From contig CAMLDJ010000030.1 of the NCBI GenBank assembly GCA_946478755.1, forward strand, positions 1 to 33,551: a stretch of 33,551 bases of DNA, read 5' to 3'. The notes beneath the pieces were generated by a model. The model was not told the DNA's origin. It did not search any database and saw nothing but the letters and a program-made list of their open reading frames with translations. Positions within the stretch are counted from its first letter, which is position 1, and the number at the start of each line of letters is the position of its first letter. Origin of the DNA: an uncultured Pedobacter sp. Lineage in GTDB: Bacteria > Bacteroidota > Bacteroidia > Sphingobacteriales > Sphingobacteriaceae. The position numbers were made by a program, and so were the translations under genes. This document shows positions 17,473 to 26,102 of the stretch, piece after piece.

Positions 17473-19722
17473 TTATTGTACAGGACGATTATTTTTCAAT
17501 TTCCCAAAATTAGTATTGGGTCTATCCCCCATTGTGAAGATCATTTTACCACCATTTATAAGATCAGAATGTAGCAGGTAGCTATTTTCATACTTCTTCC
17601 CATTTAAGGTAATGTGCTGAACATATATGTTCTTATCGCTGTTATTCACTGTTTCAACGGTGAATTTTTTACCCCCTTCTAAATTAATTGTCGCCCGGTC
17701 AAATATTGGACTCCCAATGGCATACACGCCGGACGCGGGAAACACAGGATAAAAGCCAAGTGAAGAAAACACATACCAGGCAGACATCTGTCCGCAATCT
17801 TCATTACCGATTATCCCATCTACACGGTCGTGATACATAGTCTTCATTATATGTCTTACTTTCTCGGCAGTTTTCCATTGCTGACCGGTATAATTGTACA
17901 AATAAGTAACATGATGTCCTGGTTCATTTCCATGTGCATATTGCCCTATAAGCCCGGTCATATCGGCTAATGCACCATCTTCCTGATAAGGAAGCGTAAA
18001 AAACTCATCCAATCTGGTATTAAAAGCTTTTTCACCGCCAAGCAACTTAATCAAACCAGGTATATCCTGCGGTGCCAACCAAATGTATTGCCATGCATTT
18101 CCCTCGGCATATAAATTATTTTTAGATTTGAGTGGGTCAAAGCTTGGAGCCCAGCTACCGTCAGAACGCTTACCTTTAAGGAACTTGTCAGACGGATCGA
18201 AATACAGTTTATAATTTTCGGCCCTCTTCTTAAAGTAATTATAATCTTTTGTTTTTCCCATCTTTTTCGCCATCAGGGCTATACTTCCATCTCCTATAGC
18301 GTATTCCAGTCCTTTGGCCACCGGCCGACTTTCCTTATCTGTGGGTATTGGTTTGAGGTTCTGTACATACTGCAATCCCAAAGTATCGATCATAGAGGAA
18401 GTTTTTAACGCGTTAAAAGCTTTTTCTCCATCAAACCCCTTTATTCCTTTTAAATATGCTTCGGCCACTATCTGTCTGCTACTCATGCCTACCATAGTGC
18501 CCGTTTCATAACCCATTAAATGCCACATCGGCAATCTGCCCTGCTGATCGTTAATAGCCAACATAGAATTGATCATATCGCTTACACGTTTAGGCTGAGT
18601 GAGTAGAAAAAGCGGATGTGTAGCCCTATAGGTATCCCAGGTTGAGAATACACTGTAATTTGTAAAGCCTGTTTTGGTATAAACTTTCTTGTCGGTGCCG
18701 CGGTAGTCCCCATTATGGTCATCAAACAAAGACGGATTGATCATAGTATGGTATAATGCAGTATAAAAGATTTTCTTTTCTGCGGTATCATCTGTTTCAA
18801 CCGTAAGCTTTGAAAGTTCTTTATCCCATTTATCATCGGCCAACTTAACTACATGTTCAAAATCCCAATCAGGAATCTCAGCCTCTATATTTGCCAGTGC
18901 ATTTTCTGAGCTGACAGGCGAAATGCCTACCTTGAGCTGTAACAGTTCCGGAGCCTGATCAAAACTCATCAGCCCCTTAACAGCCTTATCTTTAGCCGCC
19001 TTTCCTTTAAGAAGTTTATCCCCGTTATATACAGCAAAGTTTTTTACTGGTACGGAAGACTTTATTGCAAAATAGATCAACTGCGTCTTCGCCCAGCCGG
19101 AAGAAGCACGGTAACCTTTAAAAGTAAAATCATCTACCTGCTCAATAAAAGTTTCAGTAGAACGGTCGTTAATTCCTTCTTTAAGATCAATGATCACCCT
19201 GGCTTGTTTTCCGGCAGGAAAGTGGTACTGATGAAAACCTACACGCTCGGTAGCAGTTAATTTTACCGCTACGCCATTTGCCAGTTTAACCGCATAATAC
19301 CCTGGTTTGGCTTGTTCATCTTTGTGTGAAAACAAGGATGCATACCCACTAGCCGGCAGGGTTTCCTGTCCTTTATCTGTCTTTATTGTCCCGGTATAAG
19401 GCATAATCAATATATCAGACAGATCGCCAATCCCGGTTCCACTTAAATGAGTGTGTGCAAAACCCCTGATCACGCTATCCTGATAGTTATAGCCTGAGCA
19501 CCAGTCCCAGCCTTTATAAAAATTATCGGGACCTAGCTGCACTCCTCCAAACGGAACACTGGCACCAACAAAAACGTGTCCATGTGAACCCGAACCAATG
19601 AAAGGATCAACAAACGAGGTCAGCTTTTGTGCGGTTACAGTATTCCCTGCAAGTAATAAAAATGTACTGGTTATACAAAATCTAAGTCCTGCCTCAATTT
19701 TCTCTTTAGCTATCAAGCTCAT
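17473..19722 (-). CDS. GH92 exo-alpha-mannosidase (canonical type)
   Basis: 749 aa. Signal peptide about 1-31 (ending TVTAQ), then the GH92 start FVDPFIGSGSHGHVFVGASVPFGG, GWDWCSGYNYQDS and FAHTHLSGTG. Later motifs include YAEGNAWQYIW (539-549, Glu540 a likely general acid), HGNEPGHHVTYLYNY (597-611) and GNEDCGQMSAW (639-649). GH92 enzymes are calcium-dependent inverting exo-acting alpha-mannosidases. All hallmark motifs are canonical, unlike those of the second GH92 at 23429-25705. A degenerate copy of the PUL promoter lies at 19756-19788, after a 147-bp gap, so this gene may begin its own GH92-GH3-PL8 transcript. A start at the second in-frame position would shorten the signal, so the ATG at 19722 is kept. 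Confidence 0.95.
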   Translation of the reverse strand: MSLIAKEKIEAGLRFCITSTFLLLAGNTVTAQKLTSFVDPFIGSGSHGHVFVGASVPFGGVQLGPDNFYKGWDWCSGYNYQDSVIRGFAHTHLSGTGIGDLSDILIMPYTGTIKTDKGQETLPASGYASLFSHKDEQAKPGYYAVKLANGVAVKLTATERVGFHQYHFPAGKQARVIIDLKEGINDRSTETFIEQVDDFTFKGYRASSGWAKTQLIYFAIKSSVPVKNFAVYNGDKLLKGKAAKDKAVKGLMSFDQAPELLQLKVGISPVSSENALANIEAEIPDWDFEHVVKLADDKWDKELSKLTVETDDTAEKKIFYTALYHTMINPSLFDDHNGDYRGTDKKVYTKTGFTNYSVFSTWDTYRATHPLFLLTQPKRVSDMINSMLAINDQQGRLPMWHLMGYETGTMVGMSSRQIVAEAYLKGIKGFDGEKAFNALKTSSMIDTLGLQYVQNLKPIPTDKESRPVAKGLEYAIGDGSIALMAKKMGKTKDYNYFKKRAENYKLYFDPSDKFLKGKRSDGSWAPSFDPLKSKNNLYAEGNAWQYIWLAPQDIPGLIKLLGGEKAFNTRLDEFFTLPYQEDGALADMTGLIGQYAHGNEPGHHVTYLYNYTGQQWKTAEKVRHIMKTMYHDRVDGIIGNEDCGQMSAWYVFSSLGFYPVFPASGVYAIGSPIFDRATINLEGGKKFTVETVNNSDKNIYVQHITLNGKKYENSYLLHSDLINGGKMIFTMGDRPNTNFGKLKNNRPVQ

Positions 19723-19755
19723 ACAATTTGGTTAAATTAAAATCTTATTTAACGG

Positions 19756-19788
19756 CAAAGAAAAGACAGACCATTAATTCCTACTTAA
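19756..19788 (-). promoter_or_regulatory. Degenerate direct-repeat box, internal promoter for GH92-GH3-PL8
   Basis: On the minus strand TTAAG (19788-19784) and TTAAT (19777-19773) are 11 bp apart. After 9 nt comes TTTCTTTG (19763 down to 19756), 5 of 6 matches to TAnnTTTG. This geometry is identical to the four strong boxes, but the T-tracts are absent. It lies in the one large gap (147 bp) of the enzyme run. The remaining gap sequence to 19869 shows nothing else. Confidence 0.45.
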
Positions 19789-19869
19789 TAAATTGTTAAT
19801 TATACCAGTTTCATCAAATTATTCGTTGACCATTTAAGAATATCATCTCGTTATCAACTATATTTAATT

Positions 19870-21336
19870 CTATAATGGTTTTCTATTTCCCAAAGATGGC
19901 AAGTCATCATTTGTAGCCTGGAGTATGAAGTCAACAATTGGTTTAGGATTCGGAAAGCTATGCGGATGATGTTTAAAGCCAGGCTTATGGATGACAGTAA
20001 TGTTTCCTTTAGCTGCTTTTATTTTTTGCGCAAACAGCAAGGTATTTTCCCGTGGCAAAACGTCCTTATCGGCATCTGCGCATACGATGAGTATTGGATA
20101 TCTTCCTTTTACAATTTGCTTCACCTGATCCACAGGATTTTTCTTAAAAGCTTTTATATCTTCTTCGTCTTTTAGATTATAATCTGACATAAAAGCCTTG
20201 AGCATTGGATTTTTTCCTTCCGACGCTTTGAACATTGTATCCGCCCATGCGGATATATTCAGCAGAGGATTATCTACATAGACAGCAGCTACCTTATCAG
20301 GGTTTTTCGCAGCCCAGTTAAATACGTAAATACCGCCACGGCTCATACCCTGCATAACTGCTTTTTTACCTAAGCCAGCTTTTCGCAGTAAGGAGTAAAA
20401 GTTATCCCAGGCTGTGATAGCCTTAGCATTACCAAACAATTCCGCCACGTCACAATACACAATATGGAAACCGTTTTGTAACAGGGCAATATCTGTTTGT
20501 GGCTCATGCCCCCAAAAACGGGCACGCCAAACCCAGGGACGACCTTTGGCCGTCAGCTTTGGCTTCACAATTTTGCCCGACCTGCCTTCAAAAGAAAAAT
20601 CCGCACATTCATACCCATAAAAGGACGACTTCCTGATAGGGAATTTAAACGAAGAAATGATATCATAGGTTTTATCCCTTTGTGTTAACAGGATTGTAGA
20701 GACAGCTTCGGCAATAATGGCTGCGCCTTCCTTATTAGGATGAATTTTATCAGACATGATGCTTTCCTTGTCGATAAACGGCGAATGCATGTCTATAATT
20801 TCTTTACCTTCGCTAAAGGCGACATTTTGAATTTTCGGATTTATTTTATGTATAATTTCCTGATCCCAAATCCCGGTTGTATCTCTAACGAAAGATGGCA
20901 TCGCCGATAATAGAATTATTCTCGGCTGTGATGGCAATTCTGAAAAAGAACGGATAAAATCACGATAATCTTGTTCAAATTCATCTATGTAAATGCGATT
21001 GATCAACTTACTATCGTTTCCTCCCAAATCAATAACTACTACATCTGGGTTTATGGATAATGCTTCCTGATATTGCCTGGTAGCCCAGTATGGGCGGTCA
21101 CCTTTTTTAAGTAAAGTGCATCCACTAACACCATAGTTATATACTGTAAAGGACTTACCCAAGATGGTCTGTAGCTGGGCGGGGTAAGAATTCTTGTCCC
21201 TATTTTCTATTCCTGCGCCATAGGTTATACTAGCGCCGATACAAACCACTTTTACATGCTGCGATTTTGTTTTTAAAACTGCAGAGGACAGGACAGTTAA
21301 ACAGATCGTTTTAATCATCAACGAGGAGAACTTCAT
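19870..21336 (-). CDS. Double esterase: SGNH hydrolase fused to alpha/beta hydrolase
   Basis: 488 aa with signal peptide (about 1-25). The N-terminal half is an SGNH hydrolase: VVCIGASITYGAG (Ser36), VSGCTLL, DLGGNDS (Asn107) and MSDKIHPNKEG (Asp196, His199). The C-terminal half, from about residue 240, is an alpha/beta hydrolase with nucleophile Ser332 in QGMSRGG, a likely acid in CADADKDVLP and a His near FKHHPHSF. Two unrelated serine-hydrolase domains in one chain suggest removal of two different acyl groups, or of the same group at two positions, from the PUL glycan. It sits 29 bp after the PL38-like gene in the enzyme operon. Acetyl removal is inferred from context; each domain could act on another ester. 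Confidence 0.88.
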   Translation of the reverse strand: MKFSSLMIKTICLTVLSSAVLKTKSQHVKVVCIGASITYGAGIENRDKNSYPAQLQTILGKSFTVYNYGVSGCTLLKKGDRPYWATRQYQEALSINPDVVVIDLGGNDSKLINRIYIDEFEQDYRDFIRSFSELPSQPRIILLSAMPSFVRDTTGIWDQEIIHKINPKIQNVAFSEGKEIIDMHSPFIDKESIMSDKIHPNKEGAAIIAEAVSTILLTQRDKTYDIISSFKFPIRKSSFYGYECADFSFEGRSGKIVKPKLTAKGRPWVWRARFWGHEPQTDIALLQNGFHIVYCDVAELFGNAKAITAWDNFYSLLRKAGLGKKAVMQGMSRGGIYVFNWAAKNPDKVAAVYVDNPLLNISAWADTMFKASEGKNPMLKAFMSDYNLKDEEDIKAFKKNPVDQVKQIVKGRYPILIVCADADKDVLPRENTLLFAQKIKAAKGNITVIHKPGFKHHPHSFPNPKPIVDFILQATNDDLPSLGNRKPL

Positions 21337-21365
21337 ATGAATATTTTAAAAAAGATAGTATGATA

Positions 21366-23429
21366 CTAGATGCCGTTCCCAATTAAAATATTTCCCTTTT
21401 GTCTCATATCGCTTTCTGACTCTTTAAGTGAGCTGCTATTTTTTCCATTATAATACAGATAATTATTTATCAGATCGGCATGAAAAAAGCGACCTGTCAG
21501 ATTATCCGAAAACACCCCGTACTCATCATTGCCTTCCAGCAAATTCCCCGAGATCTTAAGCATGTCACTTTCCATGAACCTAATACCAGAACATTTATTC
21601 CTTGCAATCTCATTGTCTGTCAGTTGCACATTTCGGCAAAACGATATATCAATGCCATTACCCCAGGGTGAGGTATCAAACCGGCTATTTTTCACAAGAA
21701 TATCCGAACTATGATTGAGGTGAAGATTATGATGAAATCCCGCCCCGGGCACCACACTTGCGCCATTATCACTAAAATCGCATTTATTGATGGTTACCTT
21801 TTTCGCCCCACGAATAGAAACCCCATTTTTTGTAAAGTTCTGCACCGTTACATTCTCTAAGAGAACATTTTGTATTTGATCCATTTTTTCAGCCGAAAAC
21901 AAAATACCTGCGCGGCTCGGCGCATTCATGTAAGATCTTACCCTCCGGTCGGCATTAGGATCATTATTAGCGATTGGATTAACCGCGCCCTCCACCAGGA
22001 GATCGCGGATCACCACATCACGCAAGGTAGGCATTGCATTTGCAATTGTTGCGCCCCTGGCGTCGGCTGAGAGGATCAGCACAGATTTATTTCCTTGACC
22101 GGCCAGTGTTACACCATTGGGTAACACCAACGTTTTTTTTAGCACATGGATACCTTTAGCAAGCACAACCCACCTCCCAGTGCCAGCAGCTGCGTTAAGG
22201 GCCGGTTGTATAGGATCACCGGGCAATAAAACGATCATGTCAGGGGGGTGAGTAACTGCAGGTATATCAAGCGCGCCGACTAAGCTCACAACAGCCGGAA
22301 TTTTGCTAATCTGTTCCAGGGAATTCCTGGTCCCTTTACTACTTCGATGGTGGCGAAGTCCGGTCAACACACCGGCAGAAGACGAATTCCGAGTATGTTT
22401 CTCTATCAGTTTAAACGTATATGGCAGATTCAAGCCCTTTTCATGAGTATAATGATCAAACACCGATTCATAAATATCATCGTACTTTTCACGGGCCCGC
22501 TTTGACAAGACACCATAAACGGGTATGCTTTCATCTCCCATCATAAACCTGGATGTATACTCAAACCCAAGGGCAAGCCGATTGCCAGCTGCGCCATAAA
22601 AATCCAGTCCTTGGGTCCAGGCAACCTGCGCTGCTTTCCCGAATTCACCAATTCCAAGCTGCACATGGCCCCAATCACGGGTAGTCTCCTGAATCTGTCC
22701 GTTCGGATATATGTACTTCGTAATACCTGAATTGCCAGGTCCAAGATAATAACGATCTACTGCGCTGTTGAAAATCTCAGTATTATCAGTAAAGATCCCA
22801 ATACAAAGCAATGTATTGATCATGGCCGCATCCCAGTTGCCATTTGCCTCGGTAAAAAAATCCTTTATGGTTGGATAAAAGACTGTCAGCACCATTCGTG
22901 TGAAGGCTTCTTTATCCTTATCTTTCCACCCAGAGTCAGAATATTTTAGCAGCTCAGCAGCATTCAAAAAATAAGGCCCGCTTAAACCGACATTCAACTT
23001 CGCATTATTGTCGTCAAAATCCCAAAGCACACCTGACCAGGCATTTATTACCTGTATCGCTTTCTCCGCATAAACGTGATCTCCGGTAATTTGCCACAGC
23101 AACGCATAATTATATGCCATTACTGCACTTTTTGAAAATTCTCTCCCACCGACACTGTTGGCACCATACGGTCCTACAGAGATATGTGCAAAAGGCTCAG
23201 GTTTAAAATCCAGTGGAGTATGTGTTTTTAAAATGTCGAAAGCATTTTTCCATGGTTGTTTGCCGGAACTAATGTTTTCCCGCATATAATCGAGATCTAC
23301 TTTGTTCTGGAGCATCCCGGGATGGACAAACTTTCGTTGCGCACGACGCGGCTGGGCGTGAATATCAGCGCACCAAAACAACACAAACCAACTTAGGCCA
23401 AGCCACCATTTAGAAACAAATCTTCTCAT
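21366..23429 (-). CDS. PL38-like uronate lyase domain fused to right-handed beta-helix
   Basis: 687 aa with signal peptide (ending DIHAQ). The N-terminal part (about 35-390) is an alginate-lyase-type alpha/alpha toroid with NGNWDAAMINTLLCIG (Asn198, Trp199, Asp200) and TTRDWGHVQLGIGEFGKAAQ (Arg251, Asp252, His255), resembling PL38 and related glucuronan/alginate lyases. The C-terminal part (about 415-687) is a parallel beta-helix (repeated VTLAGQGNKSVLILS, VTVQNFTKNGVSIRGAKKVTIN, DNEIARNKCSGIRF), a fold used by other lyases and by binding domains. It starts in the GH92 stop: TAATG, one-base overlap, so translation is coupled. Beta-1,4-glucuronate or another uronate linkage is the likely target. 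The family call rests on motif memory and needs a profile search. Confidence 0.75.
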   Translation of the reverse strand: MRRFVSKWWLGLSWFVLFWCADIHAQPRRAQRKFVHPGMLQNKVDLDYMRENISSGKQPWKNAFDILKTHTPLDFKPEPFAHISVGPYGANSVGGREFSKSAVMAYNYALLWQITGDHVYAEKAIQVINAWSGVLWDFDDNNAKLNVGLSGPYFLNAAELLKYSDSGWKDKDKEAFTRMVLTVFYPTIKDFFTEANGNWDAAMINTLLCIGIFTDNTEIFNSAVDRYYLGPGNSGITKYIYPNGQIQETTRDWGHVQLGIGEFGKAAQVAWTQGLDFYGAAGNRLALGFEYTSRFMMGDESIPVYGVLSKRAREKYDDIYESVFDHYTHEKGLNLPYTFKLIEKHTRNSSSAGVLTGLRHHRSSKGTRNSLEQISKIPAVVSLVGALDIPAVTHPPDMIVLLPGDPIQPALNAAAGTGRWVVLAKGIHVLKKTLVLPNGVTLAGQGNKSVLILSADARGATIANAMPTLRDVVIRDLLVEGAVNPIANNDPNADRRVRSYMNAPSRAGILFSAEKMDQIQNVLLENVTVQNFTKNGVSIRGAKKVTINKCDFSDNGASVVPGAGFHHNLHLNHSSDILVKNSRFDTSPWGNGIDISFCRNVQLTDNEIARNKCSGIRFMESDMLKISGNLLEGNDEYGVFSDNLTGRFFHADLINNYLYYNGKNSSSLKESESDMRQKGNILIGNGI

Positions 23430-25705
23430 TATTTTCCCTCCAGATTACCGGTTTGTCCCAATCCCCATGTTTTATTAGGAATAGGCCCCATTTCTAATTC
23501 CAGTTTGCCACCAGATACAAGCTGCTCATGTGTAAACCAAGGCGTGTTCAATTCCTTTCCGTTAAATCTGGCACTTTGAATATATTTATTTATTACAGAG
23601 CTATTGTTCGCTACAACTTGAAAAGTTTTTCCGTTTGAAAGATCGATTTTAACATCTTCAAATATCGGACTCCCTATGGTATATACAGGAACACCAGGAG
23701 TCAGAGGATAAAATCCCATTGAAGAGAAAACCACAAAAGCGGTCATACCTCCTCCATCTTCATCTCCGGGAATACCGAATACATTATCTTTAAACCATAA
23801 ATCCAGCAAAAAACGTATACGTTTTTGAGTTTTCCATGGTGAACTTGTATAGTTATATAGATATGGGATATGGAAACTTGGTTCATTACCCATTGAAAAT
23901 TCCCCAACCAATCCGGTAGCATCGGGAAAAGTTCCCTGGAAAGCATATTTACTCCTTCCAAGTGGTTCCCTGAAAAGCTGATCAAGTTTTTGTTCAAAGC
24001 CAATTTTACCACCAAATAAACCAATAAGGCCAGCTACGTCCTGCTGTACCTGCCAAAGGTAAGTCCAACCGTTATTTTCATCATAATATGCTCTACCGCC
24101 CATTCCTCCGTCAAATTTTGGATCAATATTTACCCACTTTCCTTTACTGTCTTTAGGCATGAACATCTGCGACTTACTATCCCACAGGTTTTTATAATTT
24201 TTGCCACGTAAATTAAATTTCTTGTAATCCCCATCCTTTCCAAGATCCTTTGCCAGTTGTCCTAAAGCCCAGTCGTCATAGCTATGACCAAGGGTAACAG
24301 CCACAGCCTGGCGCTTTTCAAATTTATCTACAGTAGGCACATACTCTTTTTCACCAATCTGCAGGGCCGGGAAATATCCTTTATTATGGTATATATCGTC
24401 TAGCTCAGTTTTTGGCCCGTTTCTCCAGGGTATCATCGTAGCTAGGTTTGCATTCTTAGCCATACCTTCATAAGCTTTTTCCAGATCAAAATTTTTCAAT
24501 CCCTTGCGGTGGGCGTCTAAAAAGCTAATAGTAGAATGAAAGCCGTTCATGCAGGCATGATCGCCAAAAAGGACAGGAAATGTAGGCATCCAGCTACTTT
24601 GTTGATACATTGTGACATAAGAATTTAACATATCCTCTTCCTGTTCCGGGTTCAGGATCACGCGAAGTGGGTGATGTGCCAGATAAGTATCCCATGCCCA
24701 GTCATCTACATAAAAAGGACGGGTCGTTTGATGTACCTTATTGTCAAAACCACTGTAATACTGACCATCTTCAGTAATATCTACCATACGTTCATAGCAA
24801 CGATAAAGAGCCGTATAGAACGACCTCTTTTGCGCTTCGGTACCTCCTGCCGTATGAATCTGATTGATCACTTTAGCCCAGGCACTTTCACCTATTTTCA
24901 TTTGCTGCTCAAAGCTGACCTCCTTTAACTCTTTGTCAAAATTCTTCTTTGCCTGTGCAGCGCTTACATAAGAAATAGCATACTTAAATTCAACCTGCTG
25001 AATATGCTGGGGGAACTGTACCCAGGCTTTTATTTTATTTCCGCTAATCGTGCGTTCATCAGACAGCTTGTTGTTTTTGACTACACCAACCTTTGCCCCT
25101 TCAGTGAAGACACCATACATATAAACTTTAATGTTTCCATGGTAAACTTCTATACCTGTTATCTCATTTCCAGATATAAATTTGTAGGAATTCGATCCTT
25201 CGTTAAAAACATTGAATAAAAGCGATTTAGAACTATTGGCGTGAAAATTAAACCTATATATCCCAGTTTTCTTTCCTGGTGTATAAGTTACAGTCACTTC
25301 CTCGTCAATCAGGTAAGTCGAGTAATACCATGGACGGTTAATTTCCAGATCATGATCATAAGTCATCTTTTTCTCCCAGCTTTCTGGCGTTACCGTCTGA
25401 GTACTTGGCCTAACTGAAAATACCTGACCTAGTCTATGTGAAACAATATTTAACGGGAAGCTGGAAATCTGGTCATCTATGTAGTCTGTTCTCTGTGGAA
25501 AGACCCTGATCATTTGATTGGGTAGCTGAACGGTTGGTCGGGTGGGTTGAAGAAGATGTCCGACATTGCCGATCAAGGGATCTATATACTTTAAATTACC
25601 AGTTCCTTCATAGGACTTCTGCTGTGCAGATATCGTATTGGACCCAAGCGTAAGCAGTACAAAATATACCGCGCAAACAGCATGTTGTAGTTTATATCTA
25701 AACAT
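23429..25705 (-). CDS. GH92 family glycosidase, divergent active-site subgroup
   Basis: 758 aa, signal peptide ending ISAQQ. It begins like GH92 (LKYIDPLIGNVGHLLQPTRPTVQLPNQMIRVFPQRTDY) but lacks the VGASVPFGG form of the neighbour. YYDENNGWTYLWQ corresponds to the acid motif, MGNEPSFHIPYLYNY is kept, and GDEDGGGMTAFVVF replaces the canonical GNEDCGQMSAW, with Gly for Cys and for Gln. This belongs to a recognisable GH92 subgroup that may differ in the mannosidic linkage it accepts. It is the first gene of the enzyme operon, 92 nt after the -7 box at 25797-25804. Its presence beside a canonical GH92 suggests the substrate has two kinds of alpha-mannosidic linkage. Confidence 0.92.
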   Translation of the reverse strand: MFRYKLQHAVCAVYFVLLTLGSNTISAQQKSYEGTGNLKYIDPLIGNVGHLLQPTRPTVQLPNQMIRVFPQRTDYIDDQISSFPLNIVSHRLGQVFSVRPSTQTVTPESWEKKMTYDHDLEINRPWYYSTYLIDEEVTVTYTPGKKTGIYRFNFHANSSKSLLFNVFNEGSNSYKFISGNEITGIEVYHGNIKVYMYGVFTEGAKVGVVKNNKLSDERTISGNKIKAWVQFPQHIQQVEFKYAISYVSAAQAKKNFDKELKEVSFEQQMKIGESAWAKVINQIHTAGGTEAQKRSFYTALYRCYERMVDITEDGQYYSGFDNKVHQTTRPFYVDDWAWDTYLAHHPLRVILNPEQEEDMLNSYVTMYQQSSWMPTFPVLFGDHACMNGFHSTISFLDAHRKGLKNFDLEKAYEGMAKNANLATMIPWRNGPKTELDDIYHNKGYFPALQIGEKEYVPTVDKFEKRQAVAVTLGHSYDDWALGQLAKDLGKDGDYKKFNLRGKNYKNLWDSKSQMFMPKDSKGKWVNIDPKFDGGMGGRAYYDENNGWTYLWQVQQDVAGLIGLFGGKIGFEQKLDQLFREPLGRSKYAFQGTFPDATGLVGEFSMGNEPSFHIPYLYNYTSSPWKTQKRIRFLLDLWFKDNVFGIPGDEDGGGMTAFVVFSSMGFYPLTPGVPVYTIGSPIFEDVKIDLSNGKTFQVVANNSSVINKYIQSARFNGKELNTPWFTHEQLVSGGKLELEMGPIPNKTWGLGQTGNLEGK

Positions 25706-25796
25706 TTAGCGATGGATTAATTATTTTTTATTTTCTTTAATAAAAGGGTGTGGCTTGTCCATGGATGAATCCATTGGTTAGTTATGTTATACAATC

Positions 25797-25834
25797 CAAA
25801 CTTATTCCAAAGGCTTAAAAAAAGCTTAAAAAAG
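25797..25834 (-). promoter_or_regulatory. 11-bp direct-repeat activator box and promoter of the enzyme operon
   Basis: Plus-strand CTTAAAAAAA at 25814-25823 and CTTAAAAAAG at 25825-25834 repeat with an 11-bp period. On the minus strand, 9 nt further on, is TAAGTTTG (25804 down to 25797), a perfect TAnnTTTG -7 box. This best copy fixes the geometry used to judge the others. A further CTTAAAATAA at 25844 is 19 bp from the second repeat and out of phase. The leader to the GH92 start codon is about 90 nt. Confidence 0.8.
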
Positions 25835-26051
25835 AATTAATGCCTTAAAATAATTTATCCATTTTTGAATATTTCCACTAAAATCAAATTAATTACCTCT
25901 ATGCGAGGGGTATCTATCGAGAAATAGCTTCAATAAGATTTTCAATATGATAGACAGTGTCCGTCGTAGTCGCAATGAATAGGGCTATTGATCTACCAGG
26001 AATATTTCAAACATTTTCAGCATAAATCATAAAATCATAGTGATCGACGTC
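25835..26051. other. Intergenic region at the PUL boundary
   Basis: I see no gene here. It holds a short AT-rich stretch, an imperfect hairpin around ACCTC...GAGG near 25900, and a small direct repeat (AATCATA twice near 26024-26037). It separates the PUL promoter on the left from the TetR operator on the right. Confidence 0.5.
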
Positions 26052-26099
26052 AAAAACAATCAAACAGACTTGTCTGTTTGATTGTTTTTAGTAACTTTG
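26052..26099 (+). promoter_or_regulatory. TetR operator (perfect 18-bp arms) over the promoter
   Basis: AAAAACAATCAAACAGAC (26052-26069), TT, then the exact reverse complement (26072-26089) form a 38-bp palindrome with core ACAGACTTGTCTGT. A TAACTTTG -7 box (26092-26099) follows. The TTG in the palindrome centre (26070-26072) is 19 nt before it and can serve as the -33 element, so a bound repressor would block it. The start codon is only 3 nt after the -7 box, so the mRNA is probably leaderless or nearly so. Confidence 0.8.
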
Positions 26100-26102
26100 A
26101 GT

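Noticed and set aside
21337..21365. Single TTTTTTAAA near the double-esterase start
   Set aside because: Only one unit, no 11-bp partner and no -7 box; inside a tight operon.
26082..26102. TTG start extending the first TetR protein by seven residues
   Set aside because: It lies within the operator arm and -7 box; the ATG at 26103 aligns with the start of the paralogue.
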